The notes beneath the pieces are model-generated. The model made no database searches. It was not told where the DNA came from and was given only the letters and a program-made list of their open reading frames with translations. Both the position numbers and the translations under genes were made by a program. 64,000 nucleotides of DNA. Origin: Prevotella sp. Its GTDB lineage: Bacteria; Bacteroidota; Bacteroidia; Bacteroidales; Bacteroidaceae. The DNA lies in assembly GCA_024697645.1 (NCBI GenBank), contig JAILFH010000113.1, forward strand, positions 61,925 through 125,924. The letters are read 5' to 3'. The stretch's first letter is position 1, and each line of letters begins with the position of its first letter. Shown piece by piece: positions 26,714 to 36,458 of the stretch.

Positions 26714-27304
26714 ATGAAACAGAAATTTGAAGTCATTACCAGTAGTTGCATACCTCTCCCGCTTGAGAATGTTGATACTGACCAGATAATACCAGCCCGC
26801 TATCTGAAGGCTACCGACAAGAAGGGAATGGGTGAGAACCTTTTCCGCGACTGGCGTTTTGATACTGAAGGCAATAAGAAGGCAGAGTTTGTGATGAACG
26901 ATCCGAAGTATTCTGGCGTGATTCTGGTTGCAGGAAAGAACTTCGGGTGCGGTTCAAGCCGTGAGCATGCTGCCTGGGCAATAGCCGACTATGGCTTCCG
27001 CGTGGTGGTGAGTTCGTTCTTTGCCGATATTCATAAGCAGAATGAACTGAACAATTTTGTCTTGCCAGTAGTTGTGACGGAGCCTTTCCTAAAGGAACTC
27101 TTTGAGAGCATCGCTGAGAACCCTCAGACCCAGGTGAAGGTTGATTTGCCTAATCAGACTATTACCAATCTGTCGACAGGCCATAGTGAGCATTTCGACA
27201 TCAATGCCTACAAGAAGCATTGTCTGATGAATGGTTTGGATGATATCGATTTCCTTGTGTCAAACCGCGACAAGGTGGAGGCATGGGAACAAAACAATCA
27301 ATAA
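26714..27304 (+). CDS. leuD: 3-isopropylmalate dehydratase small subunit
   Basis: 196 residues from the ATG at 26714 ([12 protein letters not shown]). The track begins at a TTG at 26705; the ATG nine bases later matches the usual family start. The swivel domain is clear, with [16 protein letters not shown] and [14 protein letters not shown]. It pairs with LeuC. The 72-bp gap after leuC is the largest in the operon and holds no promoter box that I can see. Confidence 0.96.
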   Translation: MKQKFEVITSSCIPLPLENVDTDQIIPARYLKATDKKGMGENLFRDWRFDTEGNKKAEFVMNDPKYSGVILVAGKNFGCGSSREHAAWAIADYGFRVVVSSFFADIHKQNELNNFVLPVVVTEPFLKELFESIAENPQTQVKVDLPNQTITNLSTGHSEHFDINAYKKHCLMNGLDDIDFLVSNRDKVEAWEQNNQ

Positions 27305-27322
27305 AGAAATAAATTTTAGACT

Positions 27323-28384
27323 ATGAAACTGAATATTGCTATACTTGCCGGCGATGGTATCGGACCGGAGATTATGCAGCAGGGTGTCAGCGTGCTTGAT
27401 GCAATTGCCGCAAAGTTCAATCACGAATTCCATTACGAAGAGGCTGTCTGTGGTGCCCATGCGATTGACCTCGTTGGCAACCCATATCCTGCAGCAACCC
27501 ACGACACCTGTATGCGTGCAGACGCAGTGCTGTTTGCTGCTGTTGGTGATTTGCGCTTCGACAATGACCCAACGGCAAAGGTGCGTCCTGAGCAGGGATT
27601 GCTGGCCATGCGCAAACAACTCGGACTTTTTGCCAACATTCGTCCTGTAGCAACTTTCGACTGCCTGATTCACATGTCGCCACTGAAGGACGAACTGCTG
27701 AGAGGAGCCGACTTCATTGTCATCAGGGAACTGACGGGTGGTATGTATTTCGGTGAGAAGTATCAGGACAACGACAAGGCCTATGATACCGACATCTATA
27801 CCCGTCCAGAGATTGAGCGCATTCTGAAGGTAGCCTTTGAGTACGCACAGAAGCGTCGCAAGCACCTGACGGTTGTTGATAAGGCCAATGTTCTGGCCAG
27901 CAGTAGGTTGTGGCGTCAGATTGCAAAGGAAATGGAACCGCAATATCCTGATGTGACTACCGACTATATGTTCATCGACAATGCTTCTATGCGCGTATTG
28001 ACAGAGCCGCGATTCTTCGATGTGATTGTGACAGAGAACACCTTTGGTGATATCCTGACCGATGAGACTTCGTGCATCACGGGTTCGATGGGCTTGCAGC
28101 CGTCTGCTTCACTGGGTCTGCACACTCCGTTGTTCGAGCCTGTTCATGGTTCGTGGCCACAGGCTGCAGGCATGAACAAAGCCAACCCGCTGGCTCAGAT
28201 TCTTTCGGCAGCCATGCTGTTGGAGCACTTCGGACTGAATGAAGAAGGTGCACTCATCAGAAAGGCTGTCGACGCAAGTCTGCAGGAGAATGTCCGCACA
28301 CCAGAGATTCAGGTAGAAGGCGGTGCTCATTATGGAACAAAGGAGGTCGGACAGTGGATTGTCGACTTCATCAAGAATAACTAA
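27323..28384 (+). CDS. leuB: 3-isopropylmalate dehydrogenase
   Basis: 353 residues. It oxidises and decarboxylates 3-isopropylmalate with NAD. The N-terminal [16 protein letters not shown] and the metal/substrate region [22 protein letters not shown] identify it. It follows leuD after 18 bp. The operon here lacks the second LeuA-like (citramalate synthase-type) gene found with leu genes in some Bacteroides, as far as I recall. Confidence 0.97.
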   Translation: MKLNIAILAGDGIGPEIMQQGVSVLDAIAAKFNHEFHYEEAVCGAHAIDLVGNPYPAATHDTCMRADAVLFAAVGDLRFDNDPTAKVRPEQGLLAMRKQLGLFANIRPVATFDCLIHMSPLKDELLRGADFIVIRELTGGMYFGEKYQDNDKAYDTDIYTRPEIERILKVAFEYAQKRRKHLTVVDKANVLASSRLWRQIAKEMEPQYPDVTTDYMFIDNASMRVLTEPRFFDVIVTENTFGDILTDETSCITGSMGLQPSASLGLHTPLFEPVHGSWPQAAGMNKANPLAQILSAAMLLEHFGLNEEGALIRKAVDASLQENVRTPEIQVEGGAHYGTKEVGQWIVDFIKNN

Positions 28385-28393
28385 AAGAAGGAA

Positions 28394-29095
28394 ATGTCAT
28401 TCGCTTTCTCATTCAGATATAAACAGACCATTCTGGTTTGCCTGTTGTTGATGAGCGTATGGTCAGCCCAGGCTCAGCAAACCAACCAACTGCGAGACTC
28501 GTTGTTGCAGGCAATCAATGAGATGGAGTATCATCCTGATTCTGCCGACTTGCGGCTGAAGAAGGCTGGAATCCATCTGATGCTGGAGGAATGGCAGAAG
28601 GCGAAGGATGAATATGATGTGATTCTTCGGTTCTATCCCGAAAATGTGGCAGCACTCTATTTCAGAGCCTATGCAAATGAACGTTTGCGCCGATTTGGCT
28701 TTGCCCGATTGGATTATGAGAACGTCTTGCGCCTTGTGCCTGGCAATTTTGAAGCCCGTCTGGGCCTTGCATTGCTCAATCAGAAGGATAAGCACTACTC
28801 CGAGGCCTATGACCAGTTGAATCAGTTGGTGGAACAACATCCTGATAGTGCTGTTGCCTATGCTGCCCGGGCTGGTGTTGAAGTAGAGAGGGAGATGCTG
28901 GATCTGGCAGAATATGACTATTCAAAAGCCATCAGCCTTTCGCCCGACAATGTGGACTATCTGCTTTCGCATGCCGATGTTTGCATTCGTCTGGAAGATT
29001 TGGATAAAGCCCGCTCCGACCTTGACCGATTGGTAGAACTTGGAATATCCCGTGCAGCATTGTCTGATTATTACAAGCGCTTGCGGAAGAAGTAA
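28394..29095 (+). CDS. exported tetratricopeptide repeat protein
   Basis: 233 residues with a signal peptide (TILVCLLLMSVWSAQAQ). The mature part is five or so TPR-like helical pairs, for example WQKAKDEYDVILRFYPENVAALYFRAYAN and FGFARLDYENVLRLVPGNFEARLG-type units. TPR proteins bind other proteins; the partner is unknown. It follows leuB after only 9 bp and precedes the operon terminator, so it is transcribed with leucine genes, though a shared function is not evident. Confidence 0.88.
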   Translation: MSFAFSFRYKQTILVCLLLMSVWSAQAQQTNQLRDSLLQAINEMEYHPDSADLRLKKAGIHLMLEEWQKAKDEYDVILRFYPENVAALYFRAYANERLRRFGFARLDYENVLRLVPGNFEARLGLALLNQKDKHYSEAYDQLNQLVEQHPDSAVAYAARAGVEVEREMLDLAEYDYSKAISLSPDNVDYLLSHADVCIRLEDLDKARSDLDRLVELGISRAALSDYYKRLRKK

Positions 29096-29111
29096 GGCAA
29101 TCATAACAAAC

Positions 29112-29150
29112 AACGCATCGATTCTCTGATGAACCGATGCGTTATTTTAT
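29112..29150. terminator. bidirectional terminator between leu operon and the 29186 gene
   Basis: AACGCATCG (29112-29120) pairs with CGATGCGTT (29135-29143), with further pairing inside and ATTTTATT after it. It can serve both convergent transcripts. Confidence 0.8.
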
Positions 29151-29185
29151 TCTGTATACTTTTAAGTCGGAAAACGATTCCCTTC

Positions 29186-29689
29186 CTAATATCTCTTCTT
29201 GACGGCCTCAAGTGCCTTTACCCAGTCAGTGTCGAGAGAGAACTGAGTGAGATAGTTGTCGTTGTTGTAGTAGGACAGGATGAGATCTTTGTCCATATCA
29301 TTGAACAACGGATGCTTGATGCTGGCATCTTTGAAGACAGTGATGATGACATCGCGATCAGTCTTTTTCTTTGCTTTTGCCAGACGCTCACAGTAGAGTT
29401 GAACAAAATTGTGCATAGCCAGCGACTGTTCGTTGAGCATGCTGATGGTCTTGTTGAAGAAAGCAAGATCGGTGGTATCGCGCAGAACATCGTCACGAAC
29501 CTTCATCGACATGTAACTCAGTTCGTCATACTTGAAGGTTGCAATCTTACGGGTCTCAAGATCCTTAGTACGGTCTTCAGCAACAGCCTTGGCATCTTCG
29601 AGCAGAATGCGGAATACATCTTGTGCCATAGCCGAGGTGGCAGTGGTGAAGCACAATACTGCAAGCAAAAGTATTTTCTTCATTTTCAT
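29186..29689 (-). CDS. small exported helical protein, 167 residues
   Basis: A signal peptide (MKKILLLAVLCFTTATSAMAQ; the ATG two codons later than the track start is equally possible) leads a helical domain. Its middle has FKYDELSYMSMKVRDDV and its end SLDTDWVKALEAVKKRY. I do not recognise the family, though similar short periplasmic proteins are common in Prevotella. It follows ruvC on the minus strand after 164 bp, with no promoter box recognised between them. Confidence 0.8.
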   Translation of the reverse strand: MKMKKILLLAVLCFTTATSAMAQDVFRILLEDAKAVAEDRTKDLETRKIATFKYDELSYMSMKVRDDVLRDTTDLAFFNKTISMLNEQSLAMHNFVQLYCERLAKAKKKTDRDVIITVFKDASIKHPLFNDMDKDLILSYYNNDNYLTQFSLDTDWVKALEAVKKRY

Positions 29690-29853
29690 TGTTGTTTGCT
29701 TTGTTTTTATTGTTAATAATATGTTTTGTTCTTTTTGTAGAATTGGTCGAATACAGAAAACCGAATCTTATTATATGAATATCGGAACTTCATCAATATC
29801 GAATTTTATTCTCTGTCGAATCTTTTCTTTGGACGCAGAAAGACTTCAGAGGT

Positions 29854-30444
29854 TTAATCTGTCTCACCCTTTCGTCCACTGCTGACTCGCTTCTGGTTCT
29901 TGTTCACAAAGTCTTTCCAGCCATTGTAACTCTTTGCGCCAGTATCGGGTCGACTCAGTTGCATGAAATGGCAGTAGGCTGCTCCCAGTGCGTCAGTTGC
30001 GTCCATGTATTTGGGCATTTCCTCGGGATCGAGTTTCAGCATGCGTTGCAGCATTCCAGCCACCTGTTCCTTCGAGGCAGAGCCACTGCCAGTGATTGCC
30101 ACCTTAATCTTTGTCGGTGCATATTCATGAATGGGCACATCGTGATGGATTGCAGCAGCAATGGCAACACCCTGTGCACGTCCAAGTTTCAGCATCGACT
30201 GCACATTCTTTCCGAAGAATGGAGCCTCAATGGCCATCTCGTCAGGCAGATAGGAATCGATGATTCCTGTGACACGTTCAAAGATATGTCCCAGACGCAG
30301 ATAGGGGTCGGTTATCTTGTGCAGATCGATGACACCCATAGCCACCATTTCCGCCTTGTTGCCGACAGCCCGAATGACTCCATAGCCCATTACGTTGGTG
30401 CCAGGGTCAATGCCCAGGATGATTCTCTCTGCCTTGTTGCTCAA
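29854..30444 (-). CDS. ruvC: crossover junction endodeoxyribonuclease RuvC
   Basis: 196 residues. RuvC resolves Holliday junctions with RuvAB. The four acidic catalytic residues are visible: D in [15 protein letters not shown] in [19 protein letters not shown], and two D in [14 protein letters not shown]. The C-terminal tail ([20 protein letters not shown]) is longer and more basic than in E. coli. A short tandem repeat lies just upstream of its start. ruvA and ruvB are not in the window. Confidence 0.96.
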   Translation of the reverse strand: MSNKAERIILGIDPGTNVMGYGVIRAVGNKAEMVAMGVIDLHKITDPYLRLGHIFERVTGIIDSYLPDEMAIEAPFFGKNVQSMLKLGRAQGVAIAAAIHHDVPIHEYAPTKIKVAITGSGSASKEQVAGMLQRMLKLDPEEMPKYMDATDALGAAYCHFMQLSRPDTGAKSYNGWKDFVNKNQKRVSSGRKGETD

Positions 30445-30480
30445 ATCTTTTTTATTTTAAAGGGAAAGGACTATTTCTTC

Positions 30481-30543
30481 TTAGAGTGAAAGGATGTTTG
30501 TTTCTTTAGAGTGAAAGGATTACTTTTTCTTAGAGTGAAAGGA
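30481..30543 (-). repeat. three 24-25-bp tandem repeats upstream of ruvC
   Basis: TTAGAGTGAAAGGA occurs at 30481, 30506 and 30530 (plus-strand reading), separated by T-rich spacers; a diverged copy lies near 30461. They fill most of the 145-bp gap between the MBL hydrolase stop and the ruvC start. Confidence 0.8.
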
Positions 30544-30589
30544 ATAAGAGACTACTTCCTTCCTCATCTATCCATCCCCGATTCTCTGT

Positions 30590-31234
30590 TTATCTGTCTA
30601 TAAATGGATTGGTTGCCACTTCGTGCCCAATGGTTGTCTGTGGCCCATGGCCAGGTAGCACCACCGTGTCGTCAGGGAGTTGACAGATGGTCCTTAGGCT
30701 TTGGATGATCATGAACATCGAACCACCCGTGAGGTCGCATCTGCCAATGGAGTTGCGGAACAGTGTGTCGCCAGAGAAGCAGACCTTCTCTTCCTTGCAG
30801 TAGTAGAACACGCCACCCTGCGAGTGACCAGGAGTCTCAATGATGGTGAAGCGATGCGAACCAAAGTCAATGGTGTCGGCTTCGGTCAGCAATCTGCCTA
30901 TTGGTGGTATCTCTTCATCGAGTGTAAACTGATAGAGATTCTCGGCCTGTTGTGCCATCTGCTTAATCTGGATTTCGTCATCGCGATGAATCTCCAGTTT
31001 CAGCCCATATTCGTCGAGTATGAACTTGTTGCCGAAGTTGTGGTCGAGATGTCCGTGAGTCGCAATCAGATGAACAGGCTTCAGTTCATTCTTGCGGATA
31101 TAGTCAGCAATAGCCGTTTTCTCTTCAGGATAGAACGCACCACAGTCGATGATGACACATTCCTGAGTCTCATCGCTCACCACGTAGCAGTTCTCCTGCA
31201 GCATGTTGCATTCAAATCTTTGTATATTCAGCAT
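30590..31234 (-). CDS. MBL-fold metallo-hydrolase
   Basis: 214 residues, cytoplasmic. The zinc-binding HxHxDH motif is intact as THGHLDHNFG (about residue 59), followed by TPGHSQGGVFYYCKEE, FSGDTLFRNSIGR and LPGHGPQTTIGHE, each matching a ligand position of the glyoxalase II-like branch. The protein lacks the C-terminal glutathione-binding domain of true GloB, so the substrate is probably different. It lies between rsmG and ruvC on the minus strand, 54 bp from rsmG. Confidence 0.93.
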   Translation of the reverse strand: MLNIQRFECNMLQENCYVVSDETQECVIIDCGAFYPEEKTAIADYIRKNELKPVHLIATHGHLDHNFGNKFILDEYGLKLEIHRDDEIQIKQMAQQAENLYQFTLDEEIPPIGRLLTEADTIDFGSHRFTIIETPGHSQGGVFYYCKEEKVCFSGDTLFRNSIGRCDLTGGSMFMIIQSLRTICQLPDDTVVLPGHGPQTTIGHEVATNPFIDR

Positions 31235-31288
31235 AGAAGTTTCTATTTTATTGATATTGTCACGCTTTCTATCTACTTAAGAGAGGTG

Positions 31289-31915
31289 TCATACGGGCAC
31301 ATAGATGACATTCTTCTCCTTGAACCATTCCTCCTTGAACCACTGGCTGATTTCAGTCACTTCAGCAATGCGGCGATAGGGCTGAATCTCTGCCTCTACA
31401 TTGCCTCCCTTCAGGCAGATCACACCGTTCATCATGGCGTTCTGCTGTTTTTTCGAGATGTTCTTCTTTACGATTTTCATCAGGTCGGGTAGGGGCATCA
31501 CAGCCCTGCTGACGACAAAATCGAACTTTCCTGTTTCCTGCTCACCACGCAGATGCTCAGCAACGACGTTCTTCAGTTGGATTGCCTTGGCCACTTCCGT
31601 AGCCACAAGAATCTTCTTGCCTGTTCCGTCGATGAGTTTGAAACTGCACTCAGGAAACAGAATTGCCAAAGGTATTCCAGGGAAGCCGCCACCCGTTCCG
31701 AAATCCAGAATCTCTGTTCCTGGCTGGAAGTTGAACGCCTTGGCGATTGCCAGTGAATGCAGCACATGGTGTTCGTAGAGATTGTCGATATCACGGCGTG
31801 AAATCACATTGATTTTCGAATTCCAATCTCTGTAGAGTTCCATCAACGATTCTAACTGAACCTGTTGATTATCAGACAGATTTGGAAAGTATTTGTTGAT
31901 TATCTCTATGCCCAT
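31289..31915 (-). CDS. rsmG: 16S rRNA (guanine-527-N7)-methyltransferase
   Basis: 208 residues, the usual length. It methylates G527 of 16S rRNA with SAM. The SAM motif ILDFGTGGGFPGIPLAILFP and the N-terminal INVISRRDIDNLYEHHVLHS, where the RNA-binding arginines sit, are both present. Loss of this gene in other bacteria gives low-level streptomycin resistance. It is complete, on the same strand as its neighbours. Confidence 0.97.
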   Translation of the reverse strand: MGIEIINKYFPNLSDNQQVQLESLMELYRDWNSKINVISRRDIDNLYEHHVLHSLAIAKAFNFQPGTEILDFGTGGGFPGIPLAILFPECSFKLIDGTGKKILVATEVAKAIQLKNVVAEHLRGEQETGKFDFVVSRAVMPLPDLMKIVKKNISKKQQNAMMNGVICLKGGNVEAEIQPYRRIAEVTEISQWFKEEWFKEKNVIYVPV

Positions 31916-32015
31916 TTTCGATAGTTGGATAATTGTTTTCTATTGATTCAACTGTTATTCCTAAGACCTTGATACTCTCATTCTTCTAAATCAGAAACTT
32001 GCCCAGCCTGCTTTC

Positions 32016-32816
32016 TTATTTCAGATAGTCGCTGAGTTTGTCCTTCTCCATTTTCACTCGGATTTCGCCGACTGAGTGAGGAGCAATCTCATCCTCTCCA
32101 TAGATGAACGTAATCTCATCTGCGGCCAGTATGAAGTTTTCGGAAAGATAAGTGTCGCCATTGGTGAAGATTCCCTTTTCTTGTAATTGCTCAAACGATT
32201 CAACCTCAAAATCCTTCTGCATTTGTGCCATGACAACCTCTTTCAGTTTTCTGTCATTGGCGTCTTTGAAGAGGTCAGAAAGCCTGATGATACGGGCTTT
32301 CTTCGTGTCGATGTTCAGGGCCAGGGTCTGCTTGATGCCGTGGGCTCCACCACCGAATGTATAGACGTTGGCAATATTGGTCAGGATGTCGTCGGCAGAT
32401 TCCTCAAAATGAGTCTGCACAAAGTACTTCACGTTGTAGGCCGAGGCATGTTCGGTATCAGCCCGATAGAGTGGAGCATATTCTTCAAGATACTCCTCCA
32501 GATAGCGTCTGGCGAAGGAATCGACCAAGTTCTTGACCGAGAGTTTCTCCTTGTTCAGCGAGAAATAGTCAGGAGTCAGAATGCCTGCACGCAGGAGTGT
32601 GTCGTTCAGTGCAGTAGCCTTTTCCTCTTTCAGGAAATGGAGATGCAACTTCAGTTCACACGTTGGTGCATTTTCAGCCGAAGTGAGTGAAACGACAGTA
32701 TCCAAGACCACGCTGTCGACAGCAAATCCGCCCACATGAGAGACCTTGTTTTTCGACCCACATGATGAGAAGGTCAGAAGAATGAGGCCCAGAGTTGTCA
32801 GGGAGATTGCTTTCAT
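32016..32816 (-). CDS. DUF3298 / RsiV-like lipoprotein
   Basis: 266 residues from MKAISLTTLGLILLTFSSC, with the lipobox cysteine at 19; the track's ATG nine codons earlier (MNYSKKHFT) is also possible. The C-terminal half has the DUF3298 signature: GGGAHGIKQTLALNIDTKKARIIRLSDLFKD and the end region FIYGEDEIAPHSVG. Related domains occur in RsiV, an anti-sigma factor that binds lysozyme, but here there is no membrane segment or sigma-binding part, so no such role is implied. The protein should sit at the periplasmic face of a membrane. Confidence 0.85.
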   Translation of the reverse strand: MKAISLTTLGLILLTFSSCGSKNKVSHVGGFAVDSVVLDTVVSLTSAENAPTCELKLHLHFLKEEKATALNDTLLRAGILTPDYFSLNKEKLSVKNLVDSFARRYLEEYLEEYAPLYRADTEHASAYNVKYFVQTHFEESADDILTNIANVYTFGGGAHGIKQTLALNIDTKKARIIRLSDLFKDANDRKLKEVVMAQMQKDFEVESFEQLQEKGIFTNGDTYLSENFILAADEITFIYGEDEIAPHSVGEIRVKMEKDKLSDYLK

Positions 32817-32946
32817 CGTGAAATGTTTCTTGCTATAGTTCATCGTTTCAGTCTTTTGGGGGTTCAGGTGTATGCTTTTGTTACCTAAGTCAGCCTTGAA
32901 GAAAGGAAACTGCTTGTCAGAATTGCCTACACCAATTTTATCGAAA

Positions 32947-32994
32947 AGGTGAAAACGGAAGCCGCTGCACTGCTGCCTGTTTCCGCTTTCACCT
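32947..32994 (-). terminator. proS terminator
   Basis: AGGTGAAAACGGAA (32947-32960) pairs with TTCCGCTTTCACCT (32981-32994); on the minus strand it is followed by TTTTCG. Confidence 0.75.
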
Positions 32995-33011
32995 CTATGA
33001 ATAGTTGCAGA

Positions 33012-34493
33012 TTAATAACTGCGGGCAATGATCACACGATACTTGGCAGGCTTGCCGCTCACCATGTCGATACCCTCAGTCTGCTCGAAGCCATAAGGCA
33101 CGCAACGGATTGTGGCCTGAGTTTCCTCCTTGATGCGAGCCTCAGTCTCGGCTGTTCCATCCCAGTGGCAGAGGAAGAATCCACCAACCTTCACGCGCTC
33201 CTTGAATTCCTCGTAGTTGTCGCACTCATAGATGCGCTCATCACGATACCTGCGAGCCTTCTCGAAGATGTTCTGCTGAATTTCCTCAAGCAACTGCTCT
33301 ACATATTCGCTGATGCCCTCCAGTGGGCGAGTCTCCTTCTCAAGTGTGTCACGACGCATCACCTCAATGGTACCATTCTCCAAGTCGCGAGCACCCAGCA
33401 CCAGACGCACAGGCACACCCTTCAGTTCGTAGTCGGCAAACTTGAATCCAGGACGTTTGTTGTCAGAGTCATCGAACTTCACGGTGATACCCTTCTTGCG
33501 GAGTTCTTCCATGATGGGCTGTACTTCCTTGTTGACGAGTTCCATCTGCTCGGGCTTTGTGGCGATAGGAATGATGACCACCTGAATTGGAGCCAGACGC
33601 GGAGGCAGCACCAGACCATTGTCGTCGGAGTGAGTCATGATGAGGGCACCGATCAGACGAGTTGAAACACCCCACGATGTTGCCCAGACGAGTTCAGGCT
33701 TGTTCTCCTTATTTAAATAGGTGACGTCGAATGCCTTGGCGAAGTTCTGACCCAGGAAGTGAGAGGTTCCGCTCTGCAGAGCCTTGCCATCCTGCATCAT
33801 TGCCTCAATGGTATAGGTGTCGAGAGCACCGGCAAAACGCTCAGTTTCGCTCTTCACACCCTGCACCACGGGAACAGCCATCCACTGCTCGGCAAACTCA
33901 GCATAGACTTTCAGCATCAGTTTGGCTTCGGCTTCAGCCTCTTCACGGGTGGCATGGGCCGTGTGGCCTTCCTGCCAGAGGAATTCAGATGTGCGGAGGA
34001 ATGGGCGAGTGCGCATTTCCCAACGCATCACGTTGCACCACTGGTTGCACAGCAGGGGCAGGTCGCGCCAAGAGTGAATCCAGTTCTTATAGGTGTTCCA
34101 GATAATGGTCTCTGATGTGGGGCGGATAATCAGTTCTTCCTCGAGTTTTGCGGCTGGGTCAACCTCCACAGCACTCTTGTCTGCATTTGAGCGCAGGCGA
34201 TAGTGGGTCACCACAGCACACTCCTTGGCGAATCCTTCCACGTGTTCTGCTTCACGAGAGAGGAACGACTTCGGGATGAGCAAGGGGAAGTAGGCATTCT
34301 GTACGCCCGTTTCCTTAAACATCTTGTCAAGCTGAGCCTGCATCTTTTCCCAGATGGCGTAGCCATAAGGCTTGATGACCATACAGCCACGAACAGCCGA
34401 CTGCTCAGCAAGGTCGGCCTTTACAACCAAGTCATTATACCACTGACTATAATTGTCAGCTCTTTTCGTTAATTCTTTGAGTTCTTTTGCCAT
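33012..34493 (-). CDS. proS: prolyl-tRNA synthetase (archaeal/eukaryotic type)
   Basis: 493 residues from [19 protein letters not shown]. The track's start at 34598 lies upstream of the promoter box (34523-34530) and is rejected. Class II catalytic motifs: [28 protein letters not shown] and [15 protein letters not shown]. The C-terminus ends in the tyrosine characteristic of this type (RVIIARSY), and there is no INS editing domain between motifs 2 and 3. It attaches proline to tRNA-Pro. The plus-strand ORFs of 100 or more residues here are shadows of its biased codons. Confidence 0.97.
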   Translation of the reverse strand: MAKELKELTKRADNYSQWYNDLVVKADLAEQSAVRGCMVIKPYGYAIWEKMQAQLDKMFKETGVQNAYFPLLIPKSFLSREAEHVEGFAKECAVVTHYRLRSNADKSAVEVDPAAKLEEELIIRPTSETIIWNTYKNWIHSWRDLPLLCNQWCNVMRWEMRTRPFLRTSEFLWQEGHTAHATREEAEAEAKLMLKVYAEFAEQWMAVPVVQGVKSETERFAGALDTYTIEAMMQDGKALQSGTSHFLGQNFAKAFDVTYLNKENKPELVWATSWGVSTRLIGALIMTHSDDNGLVLPPRLAPIQVVIIPIATKPEQMELVNKEVQPIMEELRKKGITVKFDDSDNKRPGFKFADYELKGVPVRLVLGARDLENGTIEVMRRDTLEKETRPLEGISEYVEQLLEEIQQNIFEKARRYRDERIYECDNYEEFKERVKVGGFFLCHWDGTAETEARIKEETQATIRCVPYGFEQTEGIDMVSGKPAKYRVIIARSY

Positions 34494-34522
34494 ATTTATG
34501 CGAATGTTTGAAAATTTTGCCG

Positions 34523-34530
34523 CAAAATTA
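34523..34530 (-). promoter_or_regulatory. -7 box for proS
   Basis: TAATTTTG on the minus strand; transcript start near 34516, 23 nt before the ATG at 34493. Confidence 0.6.
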
Positions 34531-34573
34531 CAAAAAAATGTTGGTAAAAGAGCGATAAAGTGAAAAAAAGAAT

Positions 34574-34581
34574 TATCTTTG
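34574..34581 (+). promoter_or_regulatory. -7 box for the OmpA lipoprotein
   Basis: TATCTTTG on the plus strand; leader of about 105 nt. It is divergent from the proS box 44 bp away. Confidence 0.55.
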
Positions 34582-34693
34582 CAACAGATTTGTGTCATGA
34601 AATGACAAAATCCATTAAACCTTCGGGTGTTTTCAACGTCTGATGAATTAGAAATTAAAGTATTTTATTAACTCTATTTAAAAAGATTGTAAT

Positions 34694-35392
34694 ATGAAGA
34701 AAATGAAATTTATGACACTCGGCATGTGCCTCGCAGTGTTGGTAAGTTGTGGTACAGCCACAAAGAATGGTGCTCTCATCGGCACAGGTGCTGGTGCAGC
34801 CCTTGGTGCAATCATCGGTAAGATTGCTGGTAACACCGCTGTTGGTGCCGCTATCGGTGGTGCTGTAGGTGCTGGTACTGGTGCGCTGATTGGCAAGCAC
34901 ATGGATAAGGTGAAGGCTCAGGCAGAGGCTGTGCAGAACGCACAGGTTGAGTCTGTGACCGACGCTAACGGCCTGCAGGCTGTGAAGGTTACCTTCGATT
35001 CTGGTATCCTCTTTGCTACAAGTAGTTCTACACTGAGCGCAACTGCTAAGAACTCACTTTCTAAGTTTGCTGAGGTGCTGAAGCAGAACACCGACTGCGA
35101 TGTGGCTGTTCAGGGCTACACCGACAACACCGGCTGGAGAAACTCTACTGCAGAGCAGAGCGTTCAGAAGAACCTCAACCTCTCTCAGGAGCGTGCTCAG
35201 GCCGTTACGAACTATCTGACCTCTCTGGGTGTTTCTACAAACCAGATCCGTTCGACCACTGGTTTCGGTGAGTCAAATCCTGTTGCCGACAACTCTACTG
35301 CTGCTGGTAAGGCTCAGAACCGTCGTGTGGAGGTTTACCTCTATGCTTCTCAGGCAATGATCCAGGCTGCTGAGGCTGGCACACTGCAGTAA
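34694..35392 (+). CDS. OmpA family lipoprotein with glycine-zipper region
   Basis: 232 residues. A lipoprotein signal ends at LAVLVSC (cysteine 19). A glycine-rich zipper (about residues 25-67, GALIGTGAGAALGAIIGKIAG) is followed by an OmpA C-terminal domain with FDSGILFATSSSTLS, VQGYTDNTG and NRRVEVYL, the peptidoglycan-binding residues being conserved. It should link the outer membrane to the cell wall. Codon bias is strong, as for an abundant protein. It has its own promoter box and terminator. Confidence 0.94.
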   Translation: MKKMKFMTLGMCLAVLVSCGTATKNGALIGTGAGAALGAIIGKIAGNTAVGAAIGGAVGAGTGALIGKHMDKVKAQAEAVQNAQVESVTDANGLQAVKVTFDSGILFATSSSTLSATAKNSLSKFAEVLKQNTDCDVAVQGYTDNTGWRNSTAEQSVQKNLNLSQERAQAVTNYLTSLGVSTNQIRSTTGFGESNPVADNSTAAGKAQNRRVEVYLYASQAMIQAAEAGTLQ

Positions 35393-35428
35393 TCGTATGA
35401 TATAGAAAATCAGTAAACGATTAATGTT

Positions 35429-35499
35429 GAATTGCATTTGCTCCTTTTGTCTTCTTCTTTCCGACGAATGGCAACTGGGAGCAGATGCAATTCTTTCTT
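35429..35499 (+). terminator. terminator after the OmpA lipoprotein gene
   Basis: GAATTGCATTTGCTCC (35429-35444) pairs with GGAGCAGATGCAATTC (35478-35493), then TTTCTTGT. Confidence 0.8.
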
Positions 35500-35564
35500 G
35501 TAAAAGTTTTTCAAGGCAAAACGGAAAAATATATTATCAATCATTGTAACCTCATCTTAAGAAA

Positions 35565-36302
35565 ATGAAAATCATTAGCAAGACGATTCGCTGGGTGCTC
35601 GGCCTGTTCTTTGGCTCTACAATTCTGGCCGTTGTGCTCTATCGTTTTGTACCCGTCTATCTCACTCCGCTGATGGTCTCCCGCTGCGTGGAGCAGTTCC
35701 AGGCGGGTGAAGGCATCACCCTTCATCATCATTGGATTTCGCTCGAGAATATGTCGGGCCACATGCCTGTGGCAGTGATGGCCAGTGAGGACCAACGATT
35801 CCTGCTCCATCACGGCTTCGACTATGATGCCATTCAGAAGGCAGCCAAGCGAAACATGAAAGAAGGAAAGAACAAACTGGGAGCCAGTACCATCAGCCAG
35901 CAGACTGCGAAGAACGTGTTTCTCTGGCAGGGTCGCTCATGGGTGAGAAAGGGCCTCGAGGCCTATTTCACGGCGCTGATAGAACTCATGTGGTCGAAGC
36001 AGCGCATCATGGAAGTCTATCTCAACAGCATCGAAATGGGCCCTGGCATCTATGGTGTTGATGCTGTGGCAGAGTATCATTTCGGCAAGACGGCCAAGGA
36101 CCTTTCACGCTCCGACTGTGCCCTGATTGCAGCCACGCTGCCCAATCCCCGCAAGTTCAGCAGCAAGGAGCCAAGTGCCTACATGCGGCAGCGTCAGAGA
36201 CGAATTCAACATGAAATGAAATTCATTCCCACATTCCCCCGTGAAGGTGAGGACTACGACCCCACAACAGCCTCTGGAGGAATCTACAGGAATGGTAAAT
36301 GA
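35565..36302 (+). CDS. mtgA: monofunctional peptidoglycan glycosyltransferase
   Basis: 245 residues. One N-terminal membrane segment (WVLGLFFGSTILAVVLYRF) precedes the GT51 domain. Catalytic Glu is in ASEDQRFLLHHGFD, and GASTISQQTAKNVFLW and RIMEVYLNSIEMGPGIYGVDAVAEYHF follow in the family order. There is no transpeptidase domain, so the enzyme only polymerises lipid II glycan. Complete; a terminator follows. Confidence 0.96.
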   Translation: MKIISKTIRWVLGLFFGSTILAVVLYRFVPVYLTPLMVSRCVEQFQAGEGITLHHHWISLENMSGHMPVAVMASEDQRFLLHHGFDYDAIQKAAKRNMKEGKNKLGASTISQQTAKNVFLWQGRSWVRKGLEAYFTALIELMWSKQRIMEVYLNSIEMGPGIYGVDAVAEYHFGKTAKDLSRSDCALIAATLPNPRKFSSKEPSAYMRQRQRRIQHEMKFIPTFPREGEDYDPTTASGGIYRNGK

Positions 36303-36341
36303 TATGGCAACAATCACAGCGTAATGTGCATTTCAGTCGCT

Positions 36342-36382
36342 AAAAGTCAAGTTTCCCTCATCGAAAACTTGGCTTTTGTGTT
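36342..36382 (+). terminator. mtgA terminator
   Basis: AAAAGTCAAGTTT (36342-36354) pairs with AAACTTGGCTTTT (36365-36377), T-rich after. It ends directly before the mmdA -33 box. Confidence 0.7.
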
Positions 36383-36388
36383 ACAATA

Positions 36389-36420
36389 TTTGGTCGTGTC
36401 GTTTATTTTTTATACCTTTG
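36389..36420 (+). promoter_or_regulatory. mmdA operon promoter
   Basis: TTTG (36389-36392), 20 bp, TACCTTTG (36413-36420); leader of about 32 nt. Confidence 0.8.
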
Positions 36421-36458
36421 CAGGCTGAAAACGACAGAACGAAATTTTATAGAAATAT

